Shown one piece after another: positions 1-9,898 of a stretch of DNA of 64,000 bases; within the stretch, counting starts at the first letter, position 1; the number at the start of each line of letters is the position of its first letter. The notes below the pieces were generated by a model that did not search any database, was not told the DNA's origin, and saw nothing but the letters and a program-made list of their open reading frames with translations. The position numbers and the translations under genes were made by a program. Location: the NCBI RefSeq assembly GCF_900188095.1, contig NZ_FZOT01000002.1, positions 248,001 to 312,000 of the forward strand, in the 5' to 3' direction. This DNA is from Noviherbaspirillum humi. GTDB taxonomy: Bacteria > Pseudomonadota > Gammaproteobacteria > Burkholderiales > Burkholderiaceae_D.

Positions 1-13
1 CAGGCAGCAAAGC

Positions 14-1063
14 TCAATAAGCCGATGGCGCCTTGCTGTAGGAAGGGCAGCCGTTCTTGCCCCACTGACCGGAGCAAAGCTGCCACTTGCAGATTTCCCG
101 CTGGAACAGATTGGGCGCCGCCTCGCACTCGGCCACCCGCGCCGACGCCCTTGCCGGCTCCGATGGCTGGACATTCGCCATCTGGATGTCGCCCGCCTTC
201 GCCGGCGCCGGCGCGGGCTGGCGCAGCCGCGCCTGCTCGTTCTGGCGCTGCAGCTGATTCTTGCGCTTCAATTCTTCCGCCGCCTGGCGCCGGATGCGCT
301 CTATTTCCCGTTGTTTGGCGAGGCGCTCGCTTTCCGATACACGCGGCTTGGACGGCGCGGCTGACCGCCTTTCCACCGGCGTCGGCTTGATATCCGCATT
401 ACGGGCTTGCGTTGCCGGCTGCCGGGCGCCCTGGGTAGCAGCGGCGGCCGCAGCAGCCGGCTGTTCGGAAGCGGTTGCCGGCGAGATTGGCGTTTCCTCG
501 GCCGGCTGGTCGCCTGAAGACTGTATCGTCGCCGGAACGGCAGATGCGCCCGAGCTGTTTTCGCCTGCCGATGCCGGTGCAGGTGCCGGCGCGGGATCCA
601 CGCGCGCAGCCGCCGCTTCCCGATGCCTGCTGCCATCGTAGGGAAGCTCGCTGGGACTCATGCCGTTACGCGCGCTCATCGGCGTCGGCAAGCGTGGCGC
701 AGGACTCGATGCGGCGGCAGACGACCCGCTCGCATCGGCGCCCATGGCGGCGCGCGCCGCCTCGCTTTCCGTCATGGCGCGGCCCTCGATGGGCTCCAGC
801 TCGAATCCCAGCCCGCCCCACCATGCGCCAAACAGGCCGGCCCCGGCGCCGATCAGGAACACCAGCAATGCCACTCCCATCTTCGCCGGCCAGCGCGGCT
901 GCCGCTTCCGCTGCATGCTGCGCTCATAGTCGGCCGCCAACTCCGGCGCGATCCGCGGGAACTGGATGGCCGACGCCTTGCTTGCCGCTGCGGCTGCGTG
1001 CCCCGTTGGCGGCTTGCGCTGCGCGGTGGGTGCTTCCTTCGGCGGACCAGGCGAAGAGCTCAT
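14..1063 (-). CDS. Single-pass membrane protein, Pro/Ala-rich, unknown function
   Basis: The 349-residue protein has a cytoplasmic-looking basic N-terminus and one membrane segment at about residues 62-84. A long low-complexity stretch rich in Ala, Pro, Gln and Arg follows to about residue 300. The last 45 residues form a small Cys-containing domain with four cysteines, which would suit a disulfide-bonded periplasmic tip. Residues 250-285 are strongly charged and could form a coiled coil. No catalytic motif is visible and I do not recognise a family. The topology (N-in, C-out) suggests an envelope or spacer role, but this is inference only. The stop codon lies 14 bases from the window edge, so the downstream neighbour is not visible. 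Confidence 0.75.
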   Translation of the reverse strand: MSSSPGPPKEAPTAQRKPPTGHAAAAASKASAIQFPRIAPELAADYERSMQRKRQPRWPAKMGVALLVFLIGAGAGLFGAWWGGLGFELEPIEGRAMTESEAARAAMGADASGSSAAASSPAPRLPTPMSARNGMSPSELPYDGSRHREAAAARVDPAPAPAPASAGENSSGASAVPATIQSSGDQPAEETPISPATASEQPAAAAAAATQGARQPATQARNADIKPTPVERRSAAPSKPRVSESERLAKQREIERIRRQAAEELKRKNQLQRQNEQARLRQPAPAPAKAGDIQMANVQPSEPARASARVAECEAAPNLFQREICKWQLCSGQWGKNGCPSYSKAPSAY

Positions 1064-1270
1064 GATGCAATCGGAAGAAAAGCCATACAGATAGAGACGG
1101 CAGCGACATGCCGGAGTTCATTGCGGACTCGGCAAGCCGCTGCGCATCGGCGGAAAATCGTTATCCGATTGTAAAAAAGGCGGAGATGGCCGGCTTGAGG
1201 CGGCTCATGGGGACACGCGCATTTGCCGTGGTCCGCGCATGGATCAGGCGCGGACCTGCTGCGAAGCGCG

Positions 1271-2488
1271 TCAGATTTCGGCTTCGTGGACGATGCGCCA
1301 CTGGCCGCCTTCGCGGCTCCAGTATTGGCGCTTGCGGGCGGTGTGGCGGAATTTTCCGGCCGTGACTTCCTGGGTAAAAGTGCTGACGATCATGTCGCCG
1401 CGGCCGGGATAGAGGAAATGGGTGGCGTCGCGCAGCTTGACGCTGAATCCGCGGGGATTAAAGGCAGGCAGCTGCTTGCGGGCATACCAGCCGGCGAAAT
1501 CCTCGCCCCGGTCAGACTTGAACTGACTGGAGTAATGCAGCGCCAGCTTGCCGGCGTCCTGGCCTTCCAGGTCGCGCCGCCATTGATCCACCAGTCCGGC
1601 GGCAAGCTCCCGTTCGCTGGCCCACTTGGCCCGGTTGACGAATTCGATGTTTTCCGCGATCACCACCGGCGTCTTGCCGATCTCCACCGAGGCGGTGAGC
1701 TTCTTCAGGTCGGGATTGGTCAGGACGACGCAGCCGTCAGACGACAGCGGCGGACGGCTGTAACTGTCGGATGGCGTGCCGTGCAGCCAGATGCCGGAGC
1801 CGCTGCGGCCGTTGAGCCGGTCCCATTCGTTCGGATAGTTGATCGGCAAGGCGCCCGGGCCGTAGAAATCCGGCAGGCGCACGCCAGGCAGGCGGCGGGT
1901 GATGTAATACACGCCCACCGGCGTCTTCTGATCGCCTTCCTTGAGCTTGTTGACGCCCAGCTTGCCCTGGCTGATGTAGTAATCGCTGACGAATTTCAAT
2001 TCGCCGCCGCGGTTTTCATATACGTAGAGCCGTGAGCGCTTGGCGTCGACCACCAGGGCATGCTTCTGGTCATCGCGCAGTTGCAGGAGGGGACGCGGCA
2101 TCAGATCCGGCGCCGGCCGCTCGCGCAGCGACCGCAGGCGCACCATGGCTTCTTCCCGCAGGTCGGCAAGGCGTTCGGCGGGCGCGTTGCCGACGGCGCC
2201 CAGGGTATCGACGGGCCGGGTGTGCATCTGCAGCAGGTCGCCGTAGATCAGCTGTCCGAGATGGAAGTTGGGATAGGCATTCACCAGGGCTTCGGCCCTG
2301 GCCTGCGCCGAGGCGAGACGATTGGCGGCGAGCTCCTTGTACACCTCGATGAGCATCACTTCCGGGTCCGTCCGCGCTGCCGCCGACCCGGCATCGCGCC
2401 GCGCGGCGTGGCTGGGGACAGCCAGGACAACCGCAGCCGCCAACAGGGCGGCACCGGCATGGCGGCTTAGGCAGCGGCGGGATCCCAT
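1271..2488 (-). CDS. L,D-transpeptidase (YkuD) with C-terminal Cds6/NTF2-like domain
   Basis: A 405-residue exported protein with a signal peptide ending near residue 28 (SHA-A). The YkuD L,D-transpeptidase domain spans about 142-280. It has the expected catalytic set: His236 in a LHGTP motif and Cys253 in SSDGCVVL. This family forms 3-3 peptidoglycan cross-links or attaches proteins to peptidoglycan in the periplasm. Residues 300-405 form an NTF2-like domain of the type found in Cds6-family L,D-transpeptidases. It resembles the C-terminus of the upstream TPR protein. The ATG at 2488 lies 2 nt after the upstream stop and begins a good signal peptide; longer in-frame starts would run into the neighbour and are rejected. 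It is probably co-transcribed with that gene. Confidence 0.88.
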   Translation of the reverse strand: MGSRRCLSRHAGAALLAAAVVLAVPSHAARRDAGSAAARTDPEVMLIEVYKELAANRLASAQARAEALVNAYPNFHLGQLIYGDLLQMHTRPVDTLGAVGNAPAERLADLREEAMVRLRSLRERPAPDLMPRPLLQLRDDQKHALVVDAKRSRLYVYENRGGELKFVSDYYISQGKLGVNKLKEGDQKTPVGVYYITRRLPGVRLPDFYGPGALPINYPNEWDRLNGRSGSGIWLHGTPSDSYSRPPLSSDGCVVLTNPDLKKLTASVEIGKTPVVIAENIEFVNRAKWASERELAAGLVDQWRRDLEGQDAGKLALHYSSQFKSDRGEDFAGWYARKQLPAFNPRGFSVKLRDATHFLYPGRGDMIVSTFTQEVTAGKFRHTARKRQYWSREGGQWRIVHEAEI

Positions 2489-2490
2489 CG

Positions 2491-3741
2491 TCAGCCCCCC
2501 GTCTGTTCCTGCCGGATCAGCCACTTGCCGGCGTGGCGCGCCAGCACCAGGGTCTTGCGGGTATTGGCCGTCAGCCGGTCGGAGGTATAGATCTGCCGGA
2601 AGCGCACCGTCGCCGAGTTGCCGTTCACCGTCACCTCCGGCGACTCGACCTTGACGCTGATGCGGCCCTTGCCGGCGATGCGGTTGCGGCGCTCCTCTTC
2701 CCACGTCTTGCGTGCCTGCCCATTCGGTGCCTGGAAGTCGGGGCCGTAGTAAGCGAGATAGCTCTTCACATCCTGCCCGCTCCAGGCCTTGGCCCAGGCA
2801 TGCACCAGACTCAATGCTTCCTCGCGCTCGGCATGCGGGCGCGGGTCGGACTTCGGCTCCGGCTTGATGTCGATGCGCGGCAGCGGCTTGGCTTCCGGCT
2901 TCGCCATGGCAACCTGGGGAGCCGGTTTGGGCTCCGGTTTGGGCTCCGGCTTGGATTCCGGCTTGGCCATGGCGACCTGCATGGCTGGCGGCTTGGGTTC
3001 GGTCTTGGGGTCCGGTTTTGCGGTGGGCACCTGGGGCGCCGGCTTGGGGGGTGCCGTCGTGCCGGCAGGAACGGCGGCAGTCGCGACCGCGGCCGGCGCG
3101 GAGGCCGGCGTCTGTGCCACCGTCACCACGGCAGGCTTGGCTGGCGGCGTGAGCTGCGCCGGTTTTGCCTGCGCCAGCGCGGCGGCGCCATTCGGCGCAT
3201 GCAGGGTGCGCACCAGCGCCAGGGTGGATTTGACCGGCGCGTCCGCGGCTTCGATCCGCAACGCCTTGCTGTAGGCTTGGGCCGCGAGGCGGGCATGCAC
3301 GTCGCCGAGATTGTCGTAAGCGGCGGCGTAAGCAGGCTGGGTGCGGATCGCGGCGTCGAAAGCGGCGCGCGCCTTGTCGAGCTGGCCATTGGCGGCATAA
3401 AGGACGCCCAGGTTGTTGAGCGGCTCAGGCAGGGCCGGATAGTCCTCGGCCAGCTTGGCAAATACCGCGATGGCTTCGGCGCTGCGGTTCTGCTCCGCCA
3501 GAATCAATCCTTTCAGAAAACGCATCTGGGCATCGCGCGGATTGTGGGCCAGGAAAGCGTCCGCCTTGGCGAGCGCTTCCGCATGCTGGCCGGCGCGCAG
3601 CAGGCGCCCGACATCGGCGGCGTCATCGGCCCACGCCGGCATCGACAGCGCCAGGGAGGCGGCCAGTACGGAAATCACGCGCTTGCGCAGCTTGGCGAGA
3701 GGTCTCTGCGTGGCAAACAAGATGCGTGATCTGGAAGTCAT
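2491..3741 (-). CDS. Secreted TPR protein with Cds6/NTF2-like C-terminal domain
   Basis: About 416 residues from the chosen ATG at 3741. A long basic n-region and signal peptide end at PAWA-DD, and tetratricopeptide repeats follow (about residues 45-160). Next comes a low-complexity linker with repeated Lys-Pro-Glu-Pro units (about 200-300), then an NTF2-like domain at about 305-416. The last domain parallels the one at the end of the downstream L,D-transpeptidase, and the two genes are 2 nt apart. This suggests the proteins act together in the periplasm, with the TPR protein possibly scaffolding peptidoglycan remodelling. No catalytic residue is seen. The start is uncertain: an in-frame ATG lies at 3783, but the shorter form gives a clean signal peptide. 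Confidence 0.8.
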   Translation of the reverse strand: MTSRSRILFATQRPLAKLRKRVISVLAASLALSMPAWADDAADVGRLLRAGQHAEALAKADAFLAHNPRDAQMRFLKGLILAEQNRSAEAIAVFAKLAEDYPALPEPLNNLGVLYAANGQLDKARAAFDAAIRTQPAYAAAYDNLGDVHARLAAQAYSKALRIEAADAPVKSTLALVRTLHAPNGAAALAQAKPAQLTPPAKPAVVTVAQTPASAPAAVATAAVPAGTTAPPKPAPQVPTAKPDPKTEPKPPAMQVAMAKPESKPEPKPEPKPAPQVAMAKPEAKPLPRIDIKPEPKSDPRPHAEREEALSLVHAWAKAWSGQDVKSYLAYYGPDFQAPNGQARKTWEEERRNRIAGKGRISVKVESPEVTVNGNSATVRFRQIYTSDRLTANTRKTLVLARHAGKWLIRQEQTGG

Positions 3742-4048
3742 GATTGGAGTAATCCGGTTCTGCAATGGGAGCGCAACGTCCATGCATCGGGAGTTGCCGG
3801 ACATCGCCGCGCGATCCGCCTTCAAGCCTTTCCAGGACAGGCAGGCGATCAACGGGCTGGCACTTACCGACAATCTGTTGAAAGTCGGCATTTTATACGC
3901 TCTACCCTACGCACGCCATTTGACAAATGGGCCATGGCGGCGCGGCTACAACGCTTCCGGCATGATTGACGGAGGGAATTTGTCGGGCACAATGAGGGAC
4001 GAGTCAGGATGACTTCACACTGACGCTGAACCGGACCGGCATTTCGCC

Positions 4049-4414
4049 GTGGCCAAATCGCTTAGCAAAAAAGACATGACTCCCATTCCCGAATCCAAGA
4101 AGAGCCACTTGTGGCGCAAGATCATCTGGCACACCGATCCGGATCTCTCTCCCCTCGGACCGTTTCACTCGGCCGAAATCTACTGCTGCGAGGAGGCCAA
4201 CGGCTACGCGGTCTGGTATGTCCGCCGTCTGGCGCGGGACGACCGCCGCGGCCACGGCGTGGTCGAGAACGGGGATTACCTGCTGGGGTATTTTTCACGC
4301 GCCCGGCGTGACGACGCGATCGAACGCGCGGTGCTGATCGCCAATTGCCGCGAATCGGCGGACGACATCATTGCCGAGATCGACCGCCTGGCTGGCGACG
4401 CGCAAAAGGTCTGA
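4049..4414 (+). CDS. Conserved hypothetical protein, cytosolic
   Basis: A small soluble protein of 121 residues from a GTG at 4049, or 112 from the ATG at 4076. Neither start has a clear ribosome binding site. It has no signal peptide or membrane segment. It is rich in Arg/Asp/Glu with several aromatic residues in the centre (HSAEIYCCEE, WYVRRL), which suggests a compact alpha/beta fold. It converges with srkA, their stops being 18 nt apart, so it is probably monocistronic. Family not recognised. Confidence 0.6.
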   Translation: MAKSLSKKDMTPIPESKKSHLWRKIIWHTDPDLSPLGPFHSAEIYCCEEANGYAVWYVRRLARDDRRGHGVVENGDYLLGYFSRARRDDAIERAVLIANCRESADDIIAEIDRLAGDAQKV

Positions 4415-4432
4415 AGGTTCGAACAACCACCG

Positions 4433-5425
4433 TCAGGACGGCCACAATGGCGGCTCGTCCATGAGGGCGACCTGCTCGCGCAATTCGAGTATGCGGTCCT
4501 GCCAGTAGCGCGTGGTATTGAACCAGGGGAAGGCAGCGGTGAAGGCGGGATCGGTCCAGCGCTGGGCCAGCCAGGCCGAGTAATGCATCAGCCGCAGCGT
4601 GCGCAGGGCTTCCAGCAGATGCAGCTCGCGCGGGTCGAACTCGCGGAAGTCTTCATAGCCGGCGAGCAGATCGGCCAGCTGGGCAGACATCTCCGAGCGT
4701 TCCCCCGACAGCAGCATCCACAGGTCCTGCAGCGCGGGGCCGTTGCGGCTGTCGTCGAAATCCACGAAATGCGGCCCGGCATCGGTCCACAGCACATTGC
4801 CGATGTGGCAATCGCCATGCAGTCTCAGCGCGGCCACCTCGCCGGCGCGTTCGAAGGCATGCCGCACCCCATCGAGCGCCTGGGCGCTGACGCTGCGGTA
4901 AGCCTCCTGCAATTCCGCCGGAATGAAGCCGTTGCTCAACAAGTAAGTTCGGGCGTGCTCGCCGAAGCTGTCGATGTCCAGGGTCTCGCGCTGCCGGAAC
5001 GGACGGCCGGCGCCAATGGCGTGAATGCGTCCGATGAAGCGGCCCAGCCATTCCAGCGTCCCCGGCTGTTCCAGCTCCGGCGCCCGTCCGCCCTGGCGGG
5101 CAAAGACGGCGAAACGAAACCCGCCGTGATGGCCAAGGGTGGCGCCGCCTTGCAGCATCATCGGCGGCACCACCGGCACTTCCTGTTCCACCAGTTCCCG
5201 CACGAAATCATGCTCTTCCAGGATGGCCGCATCGCTCCAGCGCCCGGGCCGATAGAACTTGGCGACCAGCGGCGGACCTTCCTCCATGCCGACCTGATAC
5301 ACCCGATTTTCATAGCTGTTGAGCGCGAGCAGGCGGCCGTCGCCGCGCAGGCCGACGCTGTCGAGGGCGTCGAGCACGAGGTCGGCATCGAGGCCGTCGA
5401 AGGAAGCGGGCGGATTGGCATTCAT
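4433..5425 (-). CDS. srkA: Stress response kinase A (SrkA/YihE/RdoA family)
   Basis: A 330-residue protein, close to the 328 residues of E. coli SrkA. It shows the APH/choline-kinase-like fold signatures: a Brenner motif [11 protein letters not shown] (catalytic Asp and Mg-binding Asn) followed by FVDFDDS (DFG-equivalent Asp). SrkA is a cytosolic Ser/Thr kinase that protects cells against stress-induced death. The ATG at 5425 is chosen because it gives the family length; a longer TTG-initiated form adds 20 low-complexity residues. It is divergent from the UPF0149 gene, with 102 bp between them, and convergent with the small gene at 4049-4414. Confidence 0.93.
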   Translation of the reverse strand: MNANPPASFDGLDADLVLDALDSVGLRGDGRLLALNSYENRVYQVGMEEGPPLVAKFYRPGRWSDAAILEEHDFVRELVEQEVPVVPPMMLQGGATLGHHGGFRFAVFARQGGRAPELEQPGTLEWLGRFIGRIHAIGAGRPFRQRETLDIDSFGEHARTYLLSNGFIPAELQEAYRSVSAQALDGVRHAFERAGEVAALRLHGDCHIGNVLWTDAGPHFVDFDDSRNGPALQDLWMLLSGERSEMSAQLADLLAGYEDFREFDPRELHLLEALRTLRLMHYSAWLAQRWTDPAFTAAFPWFNTTRYWQDRILELREQVALMDEPPLWPS

Positions 5426-5527
5426 CCGGCCATTGTAGCCACTTCCCTGCCCTGCGACCGGCAGGCTGCCGCTGCGCCGCGGCAAAGCAGGCTACACTTT
5501 GGTCTTTCTCTCTGCCCGATTCCCGCC

Positions 5528-6226
5528 ATGCATCTCGACGATCCTCTATCCGACAAGGAATTCAACGAACTCGACCAATTCCTGCTTTCCGACCGCTGCG
5601 CCGAGGACGGCATGACCATGGACACCCTGCACGGTTACCTGACCGCGCTCGCCATCGGCCCGGAGGAAGTGCTGATGGCCGAATGGTTGCCCCGGGTGTG
5701 GGGTGAATTCGCCGACAAGGGGCCGAAGTTCGACAATGACAAGCAGGCCAAGCGCATCACCGGCCTGATCGCGCGCTACATGAATGAAATCCTGATGACG
5801 CTGGAAGTGGCGCCGAAGGAGTTCGAGCCGCTGTACTGCGAGATGGAGTGGGAAGGCCGCACCCTGCTCGATCCGGAGGCGTGGGCCTGGGGCTTCTGGC
5901 AAGGCATGGAATTGCGCGCCGACGCCTGGGAACCGATCTGGGATTCGGAACTGGCGGACCTGATGCGTCCCGTCTATCTGCTCGGCGCCGAGGAGCTGGA
6001 GGAAGAGGACATGGCGCAGGTGGAGTCGCCGGTCCAGCGCGACAAGCTGGCCATCGAGCTCGAATCCGCCATCCTGCCTATCTACCGCTACTGGAAACCG
6101 AAGCGCAAGTCCGCCGTCACCCAGGTCCGGAAAGCCGGCGATCAGCCGGGCCGCAACGATCCCTGCCCCTGCGGCAGCGGCAAGAAATTCAAGAAGTGCT
6201 GCGGCGCCGCCAGCGGCGACGCCTGA
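5528..6226 (+). CDS. UPF0149 (YecA/YgfB-like) protein with SEC-C zinc-binding tail
   Basis: A 232-residue protein. The N-terminal about 180 residues are acidic and helical and match the UPF0149 family ([13 protein letters not shown] at the start, then a TLHGYLTAL stretch). The last 25 residues carry a SEC-C motif, [17 protein letters not shown], which in SecA binds zinc and SecB or ribosomes. Similar YecA-type proteins interact with ribosomes and SecYEG in E. coli. The ATG at 5528 begins the conserved region; the longer in-frame extension upstream is antisense to srkA and is rejected. It converges with pilY1 with an 18-nt gap that contains half of an inverted repeat. Confidence 0.9.
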   Translation: MHLDDPLSDKEFNELDQFLLSDRCAEDGMTMDTLHGYLTALAIGPEEVLMAEWLPRVWGEFADKGPKFDNDKQAKRITGLIARYMNEILMTLEVAPKEFEPLYCEMEWEGRTLLDPEAWAWGFWQGMELRADAWEPIWDSELADLMRPVYLLGAEELEEEDMAQVESPVQRDKLAIELESAILPIYRYWKPKRKSAVTQVRKAGDQPGRNDPCPCGSGKKFKKCCGAASGDA

Positions 6227-6244
6227 GCGCAGCCTCCGCCGCCT

Positions 6245-9200
6245 TTACTGCATGGCGGAGGATTTCCAGTAAATCGTCTTGCGCTTGGCGGTCACCGTCG
6301 GCGCCACCTTCTGCGGCGCGATCGGGCTGTTGGCGCCGCCGGCGCGCTGGCTGGCGCCGATGATCACCGTTTGCGGCACGCCGTTGATGGGCACCGTGCC
6401 GATCACCGGCGACGGCGGCAGGCCGCCGCTGGCGAAGACGCTGGAACGGCTGCCGCCGCAACTGCCCTGCACACCGATGGCGCCGGAACCGTTGAACAGA
6501 TTCACCCAGTAGCCGCGCGCTTCGCCCAGCGTCGTGGAGCAGCTGTTCTGCGCCGGCGGCACCGGCCGGTTGGTGGAAAAGGCCACCATGCCGCCGGCAA
6601 TCACCGCCGACGTTACGCCCTGCTCGCCCGCGCCGTTCTGATTCAGGTCCATGAACCAGCCCTTCTGGGTGCTGGTCGGCAGCACGCCGGTGGTATTGCA
6701 GGTCGTCAGGCTGGTGAAATTGCCCATGACCGCCGTGTCGTCGAGATTGGTGGCACTGGTCGCGGTCAGGTCGTCCAGGTAGACATACATCCGGTTGGTG
6801 ACGTTGGCATAGGGATACTGCGAGACCAGCGGATGCTCGCGGTCGCCGGAGGTCAGCGCCAGGTAGACCTTGCTGTTGGGGCCGACCAGCAGCGCCGGCG
6901 CGTACATGAACTTGCGGCCGGCGCCGTTGGTATAGGCGACGCGCTTCATGCTCCAGTTGCTGGTCTGGGCGGCGAAATCGATCCGGTAGATGTTGCCGCC
7001 GGTGTCGACCGCATAGGCGTGGTCGACCACGCCGTCGCCCGCAGTGGCGATCAGGGCCACGTCGGCCGCCACGCTCCTGGAGGTGCTGAAGGACTTGATC
7101 AGCGTGCCGTCCTGGGCATCGATCACGTACACCGCCGCGCCCTTGGTATTGCCGCAGTTGGGCGAGCTTGTGTTGGCATCCTCGCAGTTGTCGTAGCCGC
7201 CGCCGACGATCAGCACCGGCTTGCTGTAGCCCAGTATGCCGGTGGCGACCGCCGGCTTGGACCAGGTCTGGCCGATTCCGGAGAAGCCGCTGCTGCAGCC
7301 GGTGTCGTTGGCGAGGCTGGGGCAGCCCACTTTCCACATGAGGCTGGGCGACGCCGGATTGGTGACGTTGAACGCGTACAGCATGCGGCCGCCGCGGCGC
7401 ATGGTCGGGTAGATCCAGACCTTGGAGTTATCCGCCGCCTGATACAGGCCGATGGAGCCGTCGAAGAAATAATCCTTGGCCACCGGCGTCGGCGTCACCT
7501 TGGTGGGATCGGCGAAGTAATTGCTGATCAGCGGGCTGTTGTCCGACAGGCGCTGCAGCCGCGAAAAGAATTCCGGCGCCACGAAGGCCCAGCGCTCGGC
7601 GCCGGTGGTGGCGTTCACCGCCCGCAGCATGCCGTCGTTGGTGCCGTAATAGACGGTGACGGAGCTGCCATAGTCCACCGGCAGCGGACGGGAATGCAGC
7701 GCGTCGCCGTGCAACGACGGACGGGTTTCGGTCACATTGCTGTTGCCGTTCTCGTCGTTGACATCCTTGCCGCTGATGAAATTCACCAGGCTGGCCGACA
7801 GCCCGGAAGACGTGGTGTCGAAGGTGACCAGGCCGCTGCCCGACTGGGTGTAGAGGGTGCGGTTCACCTGCCAGGTCGGCGTGGTATTGGTGCTCGGCGG
7901 GTTGTTGCCCTTGCGGATGACCTCCGCCACCCCGCCCTTCTCCACGATCGGCCCGTCGGGCGCATCGGAAAAGGCATTGAAGGTGGTGGCGGTGCATTTG
8001 CCGCGCGGGATCGGGTTGCCCGGCACGGTGGCCCAGTAAGCGCCGGTGACGGCGGAGTAACTGCCCGAGTCGGTGGTCCAGAAGCTGGTGGCGCAGTCGG
8101 TGAGGAAGCCGGTCTGCGAGTTGACCGCGACCTCGCCGTTGACGTCGCCGAGCTGCACCGTGCCGCCGGTATCGATCAGCTGGTACTGCTTCAGATTGCC
8201 GTACCAGCGCGGCTTGGCGTCCGGATCCGGCCGGAACTGCGGAATGAAGACCTGGTTCTTGTCCTGAGCGCGGTTGGTGGTGTTGATCGGCAGCGAGGCG
8301 GAGGCAAAGGTGCCGTTGACCGCCTGCACTTCGACGAAGATCTTCTGCAGCGCGCTCAGGACTTCGCTGCTGCTCTGCGCCGTGAACGGCGTGCCGCCGC
8401 CGGCAACCGCCATGTTGTAGAGGTACTGGCGCTGCTCCGGCTGGTTGGGGGGCGGCTTGGTGCCGAATACGTTCACCGTATAGGTGATGACGTTCTGCTG
8501 CCCCGCCACGGGGCTGACGTCGGTGGTGTACAGGAAGCGTGCCCACTCGTCGGCGGTGTAGCTCTTGTTGCCGCCGTCCATCGGATTCGGCGCAATGGCG
8601 CTGGTATTTCCCTGCACGTTCGACAGCAGGGTTGGATCATCGGCATTGGGGAAGCCGTTGCCGATGAAAACGATGTAGTTCTTGGGGCAAGGCCCGAGCG
8701 ATGGCGACTTGTAGAGGGAGAAGCCATTGGTGTAGGCGCTTGGATCGGCGATGGACGTATCGATGTCGGCATAGCGGGCATTGCCGAAATAGCTGCGGGC
8801 GACCGGGGAGCCGGCGACGTTGTCGGTCGCATGAGCCGGGCTGGTGAAGCCGCCGAAGTACTTGAACATATCGAACATGACGGCGCCATAGTTGGCGCTG
8901 GAGGCCGCCTTCCAGGTGGGATCGGTGATGTTGTTGTAGCGGGCGGTCAGCCAGCTGGCCCACTTGGCTTGGTTGGCGGCGGTCATCGGCGCGAGGTCGA
9001 ACACCACCACGCCGCCCGGATTGCCGGCAGTCGTGGTTAGCAGCGTCAGCCCGACGTTGATGCTGCTGTCGAGAGTCGAGATGACCTGGCTCAGCGCCTG
9101 CACCTCGGCCTGGCCCTGGGTGATGCCGCCCGGCCAGCCCTGGTTGTTGGCCGACCAGTTGGAGGTGTTGTCGAGCACGATCATGACGTTGGCGACGCTG

Positions 9201-9316
9201 GTGCTGCCGCCACCGCCGCCGATGAACAGATCGATGTCCTCCGCATGTGCCGCCGGCAGCGGGCCGCACAGCAGAAGCAGCGTCAGGGAAGAAAGAAACC
9301 GGGCAAGCTGGCGCAT
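6245..9316 (-). CDS. pilY1: PilY1-like type IV pilus tip adhesin/assembly protein
   Basis: A 1023-residue secreted protein with a signal peptide cleaved near residue 25 (AHA-ED). A von Willebrand A-like region (about 40-330) has a degenerate MIDAS, with D49-N-T-S-N where canonical domains have DxSxS. The C-terminal half (about 500-950) shows the PilC/PilY1 beta-propeller pattern, with repeated blade-like segments such as YYGTNDGMLRAVNATTG and YVIDAQDGTL. PilY1 sits at the pilus tip with the minor pilins and affects extension, adhesion and surface sensing. It is the last gene of the minor pilin operon, 30 nt after pilX. The propeller Ca-binding loop may be VDTGGNIYRID, but it is not identical to the Pseudomonas loop. 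Confidence 0.93.
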   Translation of the reverse strand: MRQLARFLSSLTLLLLCGPLPAAHAEDIDLFIGGGGGSTSVANVMIVLDNTSNWSANNQGWPGGITQGQAEVQALSQVISTLDSSINVGLTLLTTTAGNPGGVVVFDLAPMTAANQAKWASWLTARYNNITDPTWKAASSANYGAVMFDMFKYFGGFTSPAHATDNVAGSPVARSYFGNARYADIDTSIADPSAYTNGFSLYKSPSLGPCPKNYIVFIGNGFPNADDPTLLSNVQGNTSAIAPNPMDGGNKSYTADEWARFLYTTDVSPVAGQQNVITYTVNVFGTKPPPNQPEQRQYLYNMAVAGGGTPFTAQSSSEVLSALQKIFVEVQAVNGTFASASLPINTTNRAQDKNQVFIPQFRPDPDAKPRWYGNLKQYQLIDTGGTVQLGDVNGEVAVNSQTGFLTDCATSFWTTDSGSYSAVTGAYWATVPGNPIPRGKCTATTFNAFSDAPDGPIVEKGGVAEVIRKGNNPPSTNTTPTWQVNRTLYTQSGSGLVTFDTTSSGLSASLVNFISGKDVNDENGNSNVTETRPSLHGDALHSRPLPVDYGSSVTVYYGTNDGMLRAVNATTGAERWAFVAPEFFSRLQRLSDNSPLISNYFADPTKVTPTPVAKDYFFDGSIGLYQAADNSKVWIYPTMRRGGRMLYAFNVTNPASPSLMWKVGCPSLANDTGCSSGFSGIGQTWSKPAVATGILGYSKPVLIVGGGYDNCEDANTSSPNCGNTKGAAVYVIDAQDGTLIKSFSTSRSVAADVALIATAGDGVVDHAYAVDTGGNIYRIDFAAQTSNWSMKRVAYTNGAGRKFMYAPALLVGPNSKVYLALTSGDREHPLVSQYPYANVTNRMYVYLDDLTATSATNLDDTAVMGNFTSLTTCNTTGVLPTSTQKGWFMDLNQNGAGEQGVTSAVIAGGMVAFSTNRPVPPAQNSCSTTLGEARGYWVNLFNGSGAIGVQGSCGGSRSSVFASGGLPPSPVIGTVPINGVPQTVIIGASQRAGGANSPIAPQKVAPTVTAKRKTIYWKSSAMQ

Positions 9317-9346
9317 GGTTCGGACTCGCAGTGCTGGATGATGGAA

Positions 9347-9898
9347 TCAGGGACAGGGATTGATCGCCTCGGCGCGTATGGCGGCGCCCTGGTTGACGGT
9401 GATCTGCGTTTCCCTGACGGTGTCGGTGGCCTTGGCCTGGATGTCCCACAGCATGTTGGCGCACATCGAATTGTTGTTCGTGGCGCCGACCACGCCGAAG
9501 TCCTGGCCGACATTGATCAGGCAGCCGGCATCGTTGGGGTCGGCATAGTCGAGCGCCCCCACCGGCAGGATCTGGGTGGAGACGCAGGTCGGCGTCACCT
9601 TCACCACCACGTCGCTGGCGCCGTCGCCGTTGAAGTCGCTGCAGGTGGTATTGGCGCCGTTGCAGGGGCTGGCGATCGCATTGGCCGGCGTGGTCATGAA
9701 ACGCGTGCTGCTGACCGTCTGCTCGATCGCCGCCTGCGCCGCCGGCAGCATCTGCGCCTTTTGCTGCGCATTGCCGACGATCTGCAATTCGTTCTTGTTG
9801 ATGCGGAAGGCGGTCACCGCCAGCAGCGTCATCATCAGCAGCATGATCATGCCGACCAGCAGGGTGGCGCCGCGCTCGCGCTGTCGATTCATCGTCAT
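9347..9898 (-). CDS. pilX: Type IV pilus minor pilin PilX
   Basis: A 183-residue protein beginning with a short basic leader and then RGATLLVGMIMLLMMTL, the N-terminal hydrophobic helix of PilX-type minor pilins. It lacks the classic Glu5, as is common in PilX homologues. Several cysteines in the C-terminal half probably form disulfides. The ATG at 9898 overlaps the pilW stop by 4 nt (ATGA), which supports this start; the second ATG two codons later is also possible. PilX joins PilV, PilW, PilE and FimT in the minor pilin complex that primes pilus assembly and carries PilY1. Confidence 0.88.
   Translation of the reverse strand: MTMNRQRERGATLLVGMIMLLMMTLLAVTAFRINKNELQIVGNAQQKAQMLPAAQAAIEQTVSSTRFMTTPANAIASPCNGANTTCSDFNGDGASDVVVKVTPTCVSTQILPVGALDYADPNDAGCLINVGQDFGVVGATNNNSMCANMLWDIQAKATDTVRETQITVNQGAAIRAEAINPCP

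Noticed and set aside
4583-5527. N-terminal extension of the UPF0149 protein
   Set aside because: The 315 extra codons run antisense through srkA; the ATG at 5528 begins the conserved family region.
6233-6261. Inverted repeat CCTCCGCC / GGCGGAGG between the UPF0149 and pilY1 genes
   Set aside because: It could be a terminator, but there is no T-run on either strand and it overlaps the pilY1 stop.
6371-9040. 889-codon plus-strand open frame
   Set aside because: It lies antisense to pilY1. Its Gly/Arg/His/Val-rich composition is typical of an antisense shadow in GC-rich DNA, and it has no domain signature.
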